Shown here piece by piece: positions 1-9,987 of a stretch of DNA of 54,931 nucleotides; position 1 is the first letter of the stretch; each line of letters opens with the position of its first letter. The position numbers and the translations under genes are program-made. The DNA is from Streptomyces zinciresistens K42 (GTDB taxonomy: Bacteria; Actinomycetota; Actinomycetes; Streptomycetales; Streptomycetaceae). The stretch spans positions 1 to 54,931 of the forward strand of contig NZ_AGBF01000033.1 of assembly GCF_000225525.1 (NCBI RefSeq), written 5' to 3'. The notes under the pieces were generated by a model. It searched no databases. It was not told where the DNA came from and worked only from the letters and a program-made list of their open reading frames with translations.

Positions 1-3
1 CGA

Positions 4-90
4 GGCCGCCGCGCGGGGCCGACGTACGGGGCCGCCGCGCGGAGCCGCCGCGCGGAGCCGTCGCGCGGAGCCGTCGCGCGGGGCCGCGAG
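4..90. repeat. 13-bp GC-rich tandem repeat
   Basis: Six consecutive 13-bp units occupy 4-81, with a truncated seventh after them. The units read GGCCGCCGCGCGG, a diverged GGCCGACGTACGG, GGCCGCCGCGCGG, then AGCCG(C/T)CGCGCGG three times. The period is not a multiple of three and no convincing gene covers it. It lies downstream of the MFS gene, so it may be a non-coding repeat or the end of something cut off by the window edge. Confidence 0.7.
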
Positions 91-256
91 CTTCGCGGAC
101 CGGTGGCGGCCGACCGCTGAGCGGATGCCCCGGCACGGAGTCCTCGACGGCCGGAAAAGGGCCCGCGCGCGACGACCGGGCGCCCGGCCCGCGGGGCGTC
201 GACGGCCGGCGCGAGCGCGTCGAACGGGTCCTGCTACCGGGCACCGACGCCGGCGC

Positions 257-1921
257 TCAGGCCGACCGCGGCTGGGCGGCGGGAATCCTCGACGTGAGGA
301 ACAGCGCCAGGGCGCAGGCGAACGCGAGGATCGCGAGCGCGGCACGCAGACCGTCCAACCGGGCGGCGGCGTTGGCGTCCAGCGCGGCTCGGGCCGTCTC
401 CGGGCTCGTACCCGCCTCGTCGAGCGCGGACCGGAGCTGGTCGTCCGACAGGAACGTCACACCGTTCTGGATCTCCACGGCCGCCCGGTCCGTGACCGAG
501 GGCGGGATCGCCGGGTTCTGTTCGAGGTTGGCCAGGAACGACGACGCGAGAGCGGCGATCAGGATCGATCCGGCCAGTGCCGTACCGATCGAGGAACCGA
601 GGTTGGTGACGGCGTTCTGGATGCCGCCGACCTCCGCGCTCTGCTCGTCCGGCACCGCCGAGACGGTGACGGAGCCGAGCTGGGAGGCGAGCGCGCCCGT
701 GCCGAGCCCGATCAGCAGGAACGGCACGGTCACGACCTCCGCTCCGGCGTTCGCGTCCAGCGCCGCCATCAGGACCACCGCGCCGGCCAGCAGCGCGAGG
801 ATCCCGAGCCGTACCACGCGCCGCGGCGAGACGTCCGGGAACAGCCGGGGGATCAGCGTGGCGGCCGCCAGCAGGGTCAGGGAGAGCGGCAGCAGGCGCG
901 CGCCGGTCTCCAGGGCGGACAGGCCCAGCGCGACCGAGAGGAAGAGCGGTACGACGAAGAACACGCCCATCAGGACGAGGTACTGGAAGAAGAACATGAC
1001 CAGGCCGCCGGTGAGCTGCCGGTTGCGCAGCAGGGCCGGGTCGACGAGCGGATCGCGCCCGCGGGCCACGAGGCGGGACTCGCGGTGCAGGAAGAGCCGG
1101 ATCAGCAGGACGCCCGCGAGCATCAGCCAGACGACCGGGGAGATCCCGAGCCAGACGGGCGCGTCGGGCTTCGGCCGGAACCACCCCCACTCGTCCGAGC
1201 GCAGCACGCCGTAGACGAAGGCGCCCAGGCCGAGGGCGCACAGGACGGAGCCCACCAGGTCGAGGCGCGGGCGCAGCGGGCTCACCACGTCCACGACGGG
1301 GCGGGCGAGCAGGAGGATGCCGAGCACCACCACGACCTCGCCCGCGAACACCCAGCGCCAGGAGAGGTACGTCGTGGCGAATCCGCCGATGAGCGGCCCC
1401 AGGGCGATCGCCACGGCGCCCGCCGCCGCGACGAGTCCGTAGGCGGCGGGCCGGCGTTCGACGGAGAAGTTGCCCGCCACCAGCGCGACGATCGCGGGGA
1501 GGATGAGGGAGGCACCCACGCCCTCCAGGAACGCCCAGCCGAGCAGCAGCACGGGCAGGTTGGGCGCGAGGGACGTGAGGAGCGAGCCGCATCCGTAGAC
1601 GCAGCAGCCGATCATGAACGCCCGCTTGCGGCCGATCAGCTCCCCGATCTTGCCGCCGGGAATCATGAGCATGGCCATCACGAGGGTGTACGCCGTGATG
1701 GCGCCCTGGATGCCCGTCACCGTCGTGCCGACGTCCTCGGCCACGGCCGCGATCGACACGTTCATGACCGAGCTGTCGAGGGCCATCAGGAACTGGCCGG
1801 CCGCCAGTGTCCACAGGACGAGCCCTGCCTTGGCCGGACCGTCGGCGGTTCCTGTCCCGGGCGTCATGGGCGATGCATTGCCGCCATCCGGTACGGAACC
1901 CTGGCGAACCGCGGAATTCAT
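257..1921 (-). CDS. MFS drug exporter of the DHA2 (14-TM) family
   Basis: This 554-residue integral membrane protein is probably a proton-driven exporter. Near the N-terminus it has the acidic TM1 motif LDSSVMNVSIAAVAEDV typical of EmrB/QacA-like transporters, and the loop 2-3 signature GGKIGELIGRKRAF. Many hydrophobic segments follow, with the motif-C-like stretch ALGPLIGGFATTYLSWRWVF in TM5. The length fits the 14-helix DHA2 group. I chose the ATG at 1921; the ATG at 1867 is an alternative. Reading further upstream enters a 24-bp direct repeat and then the arsI frame. It follows the ArsI-like gene on the same strand after 62 bp, so it may be co-transcribed and export an arsenical. The substrate is inferred from context only. 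Family assignment is secure. Confidence 0.88.
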   Translation of the reverse strand: MNSAVRQGSVPDGGNASPMTPGTGTADGPAKAGLVLWTLAAGQFLMALDSSVMNVSIAAVAEDVGTTVTGIQGAITAYTLVMAMLMIPGGKIGELIGRKRAFMIGCCVYGCGSLLTSLAPNLPVLLLGWAFLEGVGASLILPAIVALVAGNFSVERRPAAYGLVAAAGAVAIALGPLIGGFATTYLSWRWVFAGEVVVVLGILLLARPVVDVVSPLRPRLDLVGSVLCALGLGAFVYGVLRSDEWGWFRPKPDAPVWLGISPVVWLMLAGVLLIRLFLHRESRLVARGRDPLVDPALLRNRQLTGGLVMFFFQYLVLMGVFFVVPLFLSVALGLSALETGARLLPLSLTLLAAATLIPRLFPDVSPRRVVRLGILALLAGAVVLMAALDANAGAEVVTVPFLLIGLGTGALASQLGSVTVSAVPDEQSAEVGGIQNAVTNLGSSIGTALAGSILIAALASSFLANLEQNPAIPPSVTDRAAVEIQNGVTFLSDDQLRSALDEAGTSPETARAALDANAAARLDGLRAALAILAFACALALFLTSRIPAAQPRSA

Positions 1922-1964
1922 CCGCTCGGCGCACGAGGGGGCGAGCCGCTCGGCGCACGAGGGG
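1922..1964. repeat. 19-bp direct repeat between arsI-like gene and MFS gene
   Basis: CCGCTCGGCGCACGAGGGG occurs at 1922-1940 and again at 1946-1964, a 24-bp period. It fills most of the 62-bp gap between the two minus-strand genes. A local duplication is the simplest reading. Confidence 0.8.
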
Positions 1965-1983
1965 CGCGCGGGCGAGGGGCCCG

Positions 1984-2412
1984 TCAGCCGCAGCGGCAGG
2001 GGTCCCCGGTGGCCCCCTGCTCCGCGCACCCCGTGCCGGGGGTGTCGGCGTCGGCCTTCACCACGTACACCTCCCAGGGCTCCCGGCCGGGGCCGTGGAC
2101 CCACACCTTGTCCTGGAGGGCGTAGCAGCAGGAGGTGTCGTTCTCCTCGACGGCGGCGAGATCGGCGTCCCTGAGCCGGCCCGTCGCGGCCTCGACCTCG
2201 GCGGTGGATCCGACCTCGACGCCGAGGTGGTCCAGACGGGTCTCCGCGCCGGGCTCGCCCTCGATCAGGACGAGCTTGAGCGGCGGCTCGGCGAGGGCGA
2301 AGTTGGCGTAGCGGGGGCGCCGCTTGGCCGGGCCGGTGCCGAACAGCTTCGTGTAGAAGGCGATCGACGCGTCCAGGTCGCTGACGCGCAGGGCGAGTTG
2401 GACTCGGGACAT
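1984..2412 (-). CDS. arsI: ArsI/CadI-family VOC metalloenzyme (C-As lyase-like)
   Basis: This is a 142-residue glyoxalase/bleomycin-fold (VOC) protein. ArsI enzymes are Fe(II) dioxygenases that break the carbon-arsenic bond of trivalent organoarsenicals; CadI is the cadmium-induced relative. Visible features are the N-terminal fold motif with LRVSDLDASIAFYTKLFG, His62 and Glu114 as likely metal ligands, and the vicinal pair Cys95-Cys96 in NDTSCCYALQDKVWV, which binds As(III) in ArsI. Position 5 is Gln where characterised ArsI proteins have His. The tail holds three more cysteines (129, 139, 141). I chose the ATG at 2412 because GGGAG precedes it by about 8 bases; a start at 2436 lacks this. 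It diverges from arsR and shares its promoter region. Lyase versus cadmium binding cannot be decided from sequence alone. Confidence 0.88.
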   Translation of the reverse strand: MSRVQLALRVSDLDASIAFYTKLFGTGPAKRRPRYANFALAEPPLKLVLIEGEPGAETRLDHLGVEVGSTAEVEAATGRLRDADLAAVEENDTSCCYALQDKVWVHGPGREPWEVYVVKADADTPGTGCAEQGATGDPCRCG

Positions 2413-2464
2413 GGCACGGCTCCCATCTGCTTGCATTGATGCCTGTCACAACAGAGCTTGCATC

Positions 2465-2498
2465 CGACATCGACGAACGTCAATATAGAAGGATGTCG
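2465..2498. promoter_or_regulatory. Candidate ArsR operator in the arsI/arsR divergent promoter
   Basis: ATCGACGAACGTCAAT at 2469-2484 is a near-perfect palindrome (7-bp arms, one mismatch, AA centre). It is nested inside a second inverted repeat, CGACATC at 2465-2471 and GATGTCG at 2492-2498. The outer right arm covers the arsR start codon. ArsR/SmtB proteins bind imperfect palindromes of this kind, so autoregulation and co-control of arsI are likely. Confidence 0.6.
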
Positions 2499-2873
2499 AA
2501 TCAAGAGCGCTCGGCGCCGGAGCGGGACGACCGGACAGGCGACTGCCGCCCCGGACTGCTGACGGCACCGCTGGACGAGGCCCACGCCGCCGATCTGGCC
2601 AGGACCTTCAAGGCGCTGGGCGACCCCGTACGACTGCGCCTGCTGTCGCTGATCGCCTCGCGGGCGGGCGGCGAGGTCTGCGTGTGCGAACTGACCCCGG
2701 CGTTCACCCTCTCCCAGCCGACCATCTCGCACCACCTCAGACTGCTCCGGCAGGCCGGACTGATCGACCGCGAACGCCGCGGCACATGGGTCTACTACCG
2801 GGCGCAGCCCCCGGCCCTGGACCGGCTCGCCGCGTTCCTCACCGCCACGCCCCACCCCACGACGACCGTCTGA
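2493..2873 (+). CDS. arsR: ArsR/SmtB-family metalloregulator
   Basis: This 126-residue winged-helix repressor should release DNA on binding As(III) or a related thiophilic metalloid. The fold is clear: FKALGDPVRLRLLSLI, then the Cys63-Val-Cys65 pair (EVCVCEL) at the start of the metal-sensing helix, the recognition helix TLSQPTISHHLRLLRQAGL, and the wing RRGTWVYYRA. The ELCVCDL-type motif is typical of arsenic-sensing members. I chose the ATG at 2493, which removes 19 non-conserved residues of a longer frame starting at 2436. No good Shine-Dalgarno lies at the usual distance, so a leaderless or operator-embedded start is possible. It is followed by arsC after 79 bp. Confidence 0.92.
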   Translation: MSNQERSAPERDDRTGDCRPGLLTAPLDEAHAADLARTFKALGDPVRLRLLSLIASRAGGEVCVCELTPAFTLSQPTISHHLRLLRQAGLIDRERRGTWVYYRAQPPALDRLAAFLTATPHPTTTV

Positions 2874-2952
2874 GCACAGCCGCCCGCCCGAGCGGACGGA
2901 CGGCACCCGCCCCCACGCCCCGCCGCTCCCCCGCGCCAGGAAGGACCCCGCC

Positions 2953-3375
2953 ATGACCCCACCCGCCGGGCCGCCGTCGGTCCTCTTCGTCTGCGTCCAC
3001 AACGCCGGGCGCTCCCAGATGGCCGCCGCCTTCCTCACCCACCTCGCGGGCGACCGCGTCCGCGTGCGCTCCGCCGGCTCCGCCCCGGCCGCCACCGTGC
3101 ACCCGGCCGTCGTCGCGGCCATGCCCGAAGCGGGCATCGACATCTCCGCCGAGACCCCCAAGGTGCTCACGGCGACGGCGGTCCAGGCGTCCGACGTCGT
3201 CGTCACGATGGGCTGCGGCGACACCTGTCCGGTCCTCCCCGGCACGCGCCTTCTCGACTGGGAGCTGCCCGACCCCGCGGGCCGGGGCGTCGACGCCGTC
3301 CGCCCGATCCGCGACGAGATCGAGCGACGCGTGCGCGGCCTGCTCGCGGAACTCCTCGCACCGGGTGCGCGATGA
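2953..3375 (+). CDS. arsC: Arsenate reductase, low-molecular-weight phosphatase type
   Basis: This 140-residue cytoplasmic enzyme reduces arsenate to arsenite. The phosphatase P-loop C-X5-R is residues 14-20 (CVHNAGR, followed by SQ). Cys88 and Cys92 in MGCGDTC are the expected resolving cysteines, and Asp107 in LPDPAG is the general acid. The HNAGRSQ form of the loop separates it from ordinary tyrosine phosphatases. A purine-rich AGGAAGGA sequence precedes the ATG by about 10 bases. It lies downstream of arsR in the same direction. The product, As(III), would need an exporter, and no ACR3 or ArsB gene is present nearby. Confidence 0.93.
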   Translation: MTPPAGPPSVLFVCVHNAGRSQMAAAFLTHLAGDRVRVRSAGSAPAATVHPAVVAAMPEAGIDISAETPKVLTATAVQASDVVVTMGCGDTCPVLPGTRLLDWELPDPAGRGVDAVRPIRDEIERRVRGLLAELLAPGAR

Positions 3376-3655
3376 GCCCGGCCCGCGGATTCCGCGCCGC
3401 CGCGTCGCCGCGAGGGCACGCGGGCACGCGGACCAGGTCCTGACGATCTAACGGCCCGGCATCGACGAGGGCGACGCCATCTTCGAGACCGCCGCTCCCG
3501 CCGGGGCCGGCTTCGACGCCGCCGAACCGCCCGGACACGGCCACGTCGCCCTCGACGGCTCCGGGCGGGTACGGGGCGAACACGTCGGCCGCCACCACGG
3601 CGTCCGGCGCGACGTCGTCCTGATCGAGCGCCGCAGCCCCGCCGCCGCCCCCTGA
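3376..3655 (+). pseudogene. Decayed GNAT acetyltransferase (PAT/ArsN-like), internally deleted
   Basis: From 3425 one frame reads HADQVLTI, an in-frame TAA stop at 3449-3451, then RPGIDEGDAIFETAAPAG and an N-terminal segment typical of the phosphinothricin N-acetyltransferase/ArsN-type GNAT family (GIDEG-x-A-x-FET, PGH-x-x-VALD). After DGSGRVRG it jumps directly to EHVGRHHGVRRDVVLIERRS, the family's C-terminus. About 90 central residues, including the acetyl-CoA-binding RGxGxG/A loop, are therefore missing. The true 5' end is out of frame with the ATG at 3372, which overlaps the end of arsC. The gene is non-functional. ArsN-type GNATs in arsenic operons acetylate arsinothricin, so location fits a lost member of this operon; that link is inference. 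Confidence 0.8.
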
Positions 3656-3857
3656 CACCCCGCCCCGCGCCCCGAGCGCGCGACCGGGCACCCTGCCGCG
3701 CGGGCGCTCCCGCCGAAGCGCCCGCCCGCGTCGCGCCGCGGGCGGTCCGGACCAGGCTCTCCTCGCGAGCACCCGCAGCGGCGGCGCGCCGGAGCCGCGA
3801 GCGAGACAATTCACTACGTAAGCGGCAATTTCCGCGCTTGAGTGAAGGAGAGCGGTC
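3656..3857. other. Intergenic region upstream of the FUSC-like gene
   Basis: No gene is visible. Near 3806-3840 the base composition drops and GCGG-CAATTT-CCGC forms a short inverted repeat just upstream of the ribosome binding site. A promoter or operator is plausible but unproven. Confidence 0.35.
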
Positions 3858-4994
3858 GTGGCCGGCAAGAGCGACCGAGCGGCACAGCCGGCGCACAGGA
3901 GGAACATCACGGGCTGGCTGTCGAACGTGTTCGCGCGCGATCCCGCCGGGCTCAACTGGCCGCGAGCGGTCGTGTTCCTGGACGTCGCGATGGTGCCGCT
4001 GTTCGTGTTCTGGGCCATCGGCTACGAGCAGTACCTGCTCAGCGCGCTGTTCGGGGTCCTGTTCACCGCGCTGGCCGATCCGGGCGGCGGCTTCGGGCGG
4101 CGCGCGTCCGACACCTCGCTCTTCGCGCTGATCGGCGCCGGTACGACCGCCCTGGCCTTCGCTCTCGGGGCGGCCGCCTGGGGCTGGCTCGTGCTCGCCG
4201 CGTTCCTGGTCACCCTGGTGGCCGGGCTGGCCGCCGCGTTCGGGACCCGCAGGTTCGTCAACGCCCTGCTGCTCAACATCTGGTTCGTCATCGCCCTCGC
4301 GCTGGCGGTCGGCCTCCACACGTCGAGCCGCGTCACCAGCCACACCTGGGCCCAGGTGCTCGCCTGGACCGGCGGGGCCGCGGTGTGGATCCTGGTGACG
4401 TTCCTCTGGTGGCTGATCCGCGGGCGCACCGGCTCACCCAAGCTCTTCCCGGAGCTCCCCGGCGACACCTCGCGGAAGAAGCCGACCGTCCCGCTGATCA
4501 TGTTCGCGCTGATCCGCGCCCTGGCCATCGCCGGCACCGTGGCACTGGCGTACGGACTGGACCTGTCGCACGGCAGCTGGATCTCGATCGCGGCCATGAT
4601 CGCGATGAAACCGAGCCTGGAACAGGCCGCCCTGGTCAGCGCGCAACGGCTTGTCGGCGCGTTGATCGGCGCCGGTGCGGCCGCGCTGCTGCTGCTGGTG
4701 CCCGTCAACGAAACCGGACTCAGACTGTTCGCGGTCGAACGCGGCCTCGAAGTGGTGGCGCTCGTCCTGCTCGTGCACGGGGTGGGAGTCCGCTTCTGGA
4801 ACTACGCGCTCTACACCGCCGCCATCGCCGCCGGAGCACTCGTCCTGCTGGACCTGCCCCAGCCCTCGGACTACGCGGCCGAGGGCTACCGGGTGCTGTG
4901 GACCCTGTGCGGCGTGGGAATCGGCCTCCTCGTCATGCTGCCGGCCGGCCTGCTCGCCCGACGCACCGCCGCGACACCCCGGCAGACCACCTGA
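3858..4994 (+). CDS. FUSC-like integral membrane protein
   Basis: This 378-residue membrane protein starts with GTG behind GAAGGAG at a 7-base spacing. It has two blocks of hydrophobic helices (about residues 38-200 and 215-370) separated by a charged linker (PELPGDTSRKKPT). The second block contains the GSWISIAAMIAMKPSLEQA signature, close to the conserved WxxxTxxxxxxPs motif of the fusaric acid resistance (FUSC)/aromatic acid exporter superfamily. Related proteins export aromatic acids or are of unknown function; the substrate cannot be inferred here. It converges on the radical SAM gene, 95 bp away. It appears to belong to the accessory block rather than to the mre neighbourhood. Confidence 0.75.
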   Translation: MAGKSDRAAQPAHRRNITGWLSNVFARDPAGLNWPRAVVFLDVAMVPLFVFWAIGYEQYLLSALFGVLFTALADPGGGFGRRASDTSLFALIGAGTTALAFALGAAAWGWLVLAAFLVTLVAGLAAAFGTRRFVNALLLNIWFVIALALAVGLHTSSRVTSHTWAQVLAWTGGAAVWILVTFLWWLIRGRTGSPKLFPELPGDTSRKKPTVPLIMFALIRALAIAGTVALAYGLDLSHGSWISIAAMIAMKPSLEQAALVSAQRLVGALIGAGAAALLLLVPVNETGLRLFAVERGLEVVALVLLVHGVGVRFWNYALYTAAIAAGALVLLDLPQPSDYAAEGYRVLWTLCGVGIGLLVMLPAGLLARRTAATPRQTT

Positions 4995-5089
4995 CAACCG
5001 ACCGCCCCCGGCACCGCCGCCCCCGCAGTCACGGACACCAGCGCCCCGGACGGACAGCCACCCGAGCCGGGTCCGACGCCCCGCCCCCC

Positions 5090-7114
<2,025 letters not shown>

Positions 7115-7157
7115 CTAGCCTAACGCGACCGCGGCCACCCCCAGGACGTCCGACGGC

Positions 7158-8660
7158 TCAGAGGGCGTCCGCACCGCCCTCGGCCCCGGCCCAGAACCCC
7201 GGCAGCTCGGCCTCGACGGCCGCGGCACGCCCCTCCTCGCGCCCGTAGAGCAGGCCGTAGGTGAAGGCGCTCTCCCCCGCGGCGTGCGCGACCGCGGAGA
7301 TCTCCCGCAGGGTCTGGCGGGCCATGACGCTGTCCTGGTGCTCGCCGAGGAGGTTCTGCAGTCCCTTCATCGACTTCACCAGGGCCTTGGCCCGCTTGCC
7401 GAGGACGGGCACGGCCGCCTCCGCCGCGTAGCGGGTGCGCTTGGTCTTCTTGCGGGCCTCGTGGATCGCGACGTCCCGGTCGGTGCCGGGCTCCAGCTCC
7501 AGGGCCTGGCCCACCAGGGCGGAGACCTTCGCGAAGTCCTTGCGTACGGCCTTGGCGAGCACCCTGTCCGGACGCTTGCCGGCCGCCTCGCGCAGCGGCG
7601 GCCCGGTGAGCACCCCGTCGACGGCGTCGAGCAGCGCCAGGTAGCGGCGGGAGTCGAGGACGCCGATCAGCCGGGCGCTCGCCCCGCCGGGCCGGTCGCC
7701 GGCCCAGTGCCGCAGCCGGTCGGCGACCGGCCCGGAGAGCAGGGTGTGCGGGACCTCGTCGAGCGCGGCGAAGAGGCGTTCGTCGAGGACCTCGCGGTCG
7801 CGGTCCACGCCCAGCTCGCCGGCCAGCCACTTGAGCTCGGCGCCGATCGGGTCGGTGACGGTGCGGTCCAGGACCGTGCCGAAGGACTTGAAGGTGCTGC
7901 GCATCCGGCGGGTGGCGACGCGCATGCTGTGGACGGAGTCCTCGGTGTCCCGGCGGACCGCGGGGTCGAGCCCGACGATCGCGTCGCGCTGCTGGCGCAC
8001 GTACGCCAGCACGTGGTCGCCGGCGGTCTCGGGGGCCGCCGCACGGGCGGCGGGGGGCTTCTTCGGGGCGGTCTCGGCGAGGGCGCGCGCGAGCTTCGAC
8101 GCCGAGCCCGAGGGCCGTACCCCCGCCTTGCGCAGCCGCTTGTCCACCTTGTCGAGGAAGGCCGGGTCGCCGTCGTCGGCCAGTTCGACCTCGATCTCGG
8201 TCCACTGGGCGCTGCCGCTGCCGCCGGTGAGCCGCTGGGCCCGGACGGCGTCCACGCCGATCTCGGCGAGGAGCCGTCCCCCGGCGTCCACGAGGTGGTG
8301 GACGTGCCGGTCGGAGCGGAGCCGGACCACCGGGACGAGGTCGGCGTCCCGGACCCGGGAGCGCACGAGCCCGGCGAGATCGCCGGGGAGGGTGTCGGAC
8401 AGCGGTGCCTGGATCTCGTCGCGTACGCCCGGGGCGACGGGGAACTTCAGATGCCACCCGGCGTCGGTGCCGCCCGTTCTGCGGCGCAGGGTGATCGATG
8501 AGGCGGTCAGCCGCTGGTCGGCGGTGTCGTGGTAGGTGGCGTCCAGGTGCGCGACGCCCTTGTCGAGGACGGCCGCGACGCCGGCGACGCCGGTCAGGTC
8601 GGGCAGGCCGCTGTCGTCGGATTCATATTTCCGCTCGATTTCGCGCTTGGTGTCCGCCAT
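7158..8660 (-). CDS. CYTH and CHAD domain-containing protein
   Basis: This is a 500-residue two-domain protein. The N-terminal CYTH domain (residues 1-200) begins with the ExExK motif at Glu7, Glu9 and Lys11 and has the TLRRRTGGTDAGWHLKFP strand. This triphosphate-tunnel fold binds triphosphates or polyphosphate. The C-terminal CHAD domain (about 220-480) is helical and rich in conserved His/Arg/Lys, for example DSVHSMRVATRRMRSTFKSF and HEARKKTKRTRYAAEA. CHAD domains bind polyphosphate. Catalysis (thiamine triphosphatase or other) is uncertain. The start is ATG 8660. It sits 127 bp downstream of rodA on the same strand. Confidence 0.94.
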   Translation of the reverse strand: MADTKREIERKYESDDSGLPDLTGVAGVAAVLDKGVAHLDATYHDTADQRLTASSITLRRRTGGTDAGWHLKFPVAPGVRDEIQAPLSDTLPGDLAGLVRSRVRDADLVPVVRLRSDRHVHHLVDAGGRLLAEIGVDAVRAQRLTGGSGSAQWTEIEVELADDGDPAFLDKVDKRLRKAGVRPSGSASKLARALAETAPKKPPAARAAAPETAGDHVLAYVRQQRDAIVGLDPAVRRDTEDSVHSMRVATRRMRSTFKSFGTVLDRTVTDPIGAELKWLAGELGVDRDREVLDERLFAALDEVPHTLLSGPVADRLRHWAGDRPGGASARLIGVLDSRRYLALLDAVDGVLTGPPLREAAGKRPDRVLAKAVRKDFAKVSALVGQALELEPGTDRDVAIHEARKKTKRTRYAAEAAVPVLGKRAKALVKSMKGLQNLLGEHQDSVMARQTLREISAVAHAAGESAFTYGLLYGREEGRAAAVEAELPGFWAGAEGGADAL

Positions 8661-8787
8661 GACCTGAATCTAATGGGAGTCGGGGCGGGACGACAGGCAT
8701 TGCCGGCCATGAAGTGCCGGAAAAGGGGAGGTGGCGGCGGGTGGGCCGGGGCGCCGGGCCGGTGCGGGACCGGTCCGGCGGCCCCGC

Positions 8788-9987
8788 TCACGCCGACATC
8801 GGGCGCTGTACGCGGATCGACTGGAGGAGTCCGACGGCCACCCAGACGGCGAACATCGAGGAGCCGCCGTAGGAGACGAAGGGCAGGGGGAGTCCGGTCA
8901 CCGGCATGATCCCGAGGGTCATCCCGATGTTCTCGAACGCCTGGAAGGCGAACCAGGCCACGATGCCGGCGGCGACGATCGTGCCGTACAGCTCGGTCGT
9001 CTCGCGTGCGATGCGGCAGGCCCGCCAGAGGATCACGCCGATCAGGACGATGATGAGGCCGCCGCCGATGAAGCCCAGTTCCTCGCCGGCCACGGTGAAG
9101 ACGAAGTCGGTCTGCTGCTCCGGCACGAACTGGCCGGTCGTCTGCGAGCCCTTGAACAGACCGGAGCCGGTGAGTCCGCCCGAACCGATGGCGATGCGCG
9201 CCTGGTTGGTGTTGTAACCGACGCCCGCCGGGTCGAGTTCGGGGTTGGCGAAGGCGGCGAAGCGGGCGATCTGGTAGTCGTCCAGGATGCCCAGCTGCCA
9301 GACGGTGAGGGCGCCGATCGTGCCGGTGCCGATCAGTCCGAAGACCCAGCGGTTGGACGAGCCGGAGGCGAGCAGCACGCCGAGCACGATGACGACCATC
9401 ACCATGACCGAGCCGAGGTCGGGCATGAGCAGCACGATCAGCATCGGTACGGCGGCCAGGCCCAGCGCCTGGAGCACGGTGCGGTGGTCGGGGTAGGGCT
9501 TGTCGCCCGCGTCCACGCGGGCCGCGAGCAGCATCGCCATGCCCAGGATGATCGTGACCTTCACGAACTCCGAGGGCTGGAGCGAGAAGCCGCCGGGGAG
9601 CTTGATCCAGGAGTGGGCGCCGTTGATGGTGGAGCCGAGCGGGGTCAGCACCAGCAGGGTCAGCAGGAGCGAGAAGCCGTAGAGGATGGGAACGGCGCCG
9701 CGCAGGGTGCGGTGGCCGAGCCACAGGGTGCCGATCATCAGGGTGAGGCCGATGCCGGTGTTCAGGACGTGCCGGATCAGGAAGTAGTACGGGTCGCCCT
9801 GGTTGAGCTCGGTGCGGTTGCGGGTCGCGGAGTAGACCAGCAGGGAGCCGAGCATCGACAGGGCGAGGGCCGCGAGCAGCATCGGCCAGTCGAGGCGGCG
9901 GGCGAGCGAGTCGCGGGCCAGCAGGCGGGCCAGTCCCGCCCGTTGGGGTCCGTATCCGGAGACCTGGAAGCTGTTGGCGCCGCTCAT
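8788..9987 (-). CDS. rodA: RodA/SEDS peptidoglycan glycosyltransferase
   Basis: This 399-residue polytopic membrane protein is the SEDS-family polymerase of the elongation machinery, partner of the class B PBP encoded just upstream. Signatures include the large loop with INGAHSWIKLPGGFSLQPSE, YNTNQARIAIGSGGLTG, the catalytic-region Asp in QQTDFVFTVAGEELGF, and the C-terminal GLPLPFVSYGGSSM. The ATG at 9987 overlaps the pbp2 stop in ATGA, implying translational coupling. The equivalent gene next to mreBCD in S. coelicolor is sfr. In Streptomyces the mre system acts mainly in spore-wall synthesis. Confidence 0.96.
   Translation of the reverse strand: MSGANSFQVSGYGPQRAGLARLLARDSLARRLDWPMLLAALALSMLGSLLVYSATRNRTELNQGDPYYFLIRHVLNTGIGLTLMIGTLWLGHRTLRGAVPILYGFSLLLTLLVLTPLGSTINGAHSWIKLPGGFSLQPSEFVKVTIILGMAMLLAARVDAGDKPYPDHRTVLQALGLAAVPMLIVLLMPDLGSVMVMVVIVLGVLLASGSSNRWVFGLIGTGTIGALTVWQLGILDDYQIARFAAFANPELDPAGVGYNTNQARIAIGSGGLTGSGLFKGSQTTGQFVPEQQTDFVFTVAGEELGFIGGGLIIVLIGVILWRACRIARETTELYGTIVAAGIVAWFAFQAFENIGMTLGIMPVTGLPLPFVSYGGSSMFAVWVAVGLLQSIRVQRPMSA

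Noticed and set aside
125..2125. 666-codon plus-strand frame over the MFS and arsI genes
   Set aside because: Antisense to recognised proteins, rich in Arg, Gly, Gln and Asp, no domain.
1922..2470. Single 737-codon frame from 2470 to 257 as an arsI-MFS fusion
   Set aside because: ArsI is in a different frame; the upstream part of this frame has no similarity to either protein. The MFS start at 1921 is sufficient.
8661..8787. GC-rich inverted repeats after rodA as a terminator
   Set aside because: Pairing is patchy with several mismatches; not clearly better than background in this composition.
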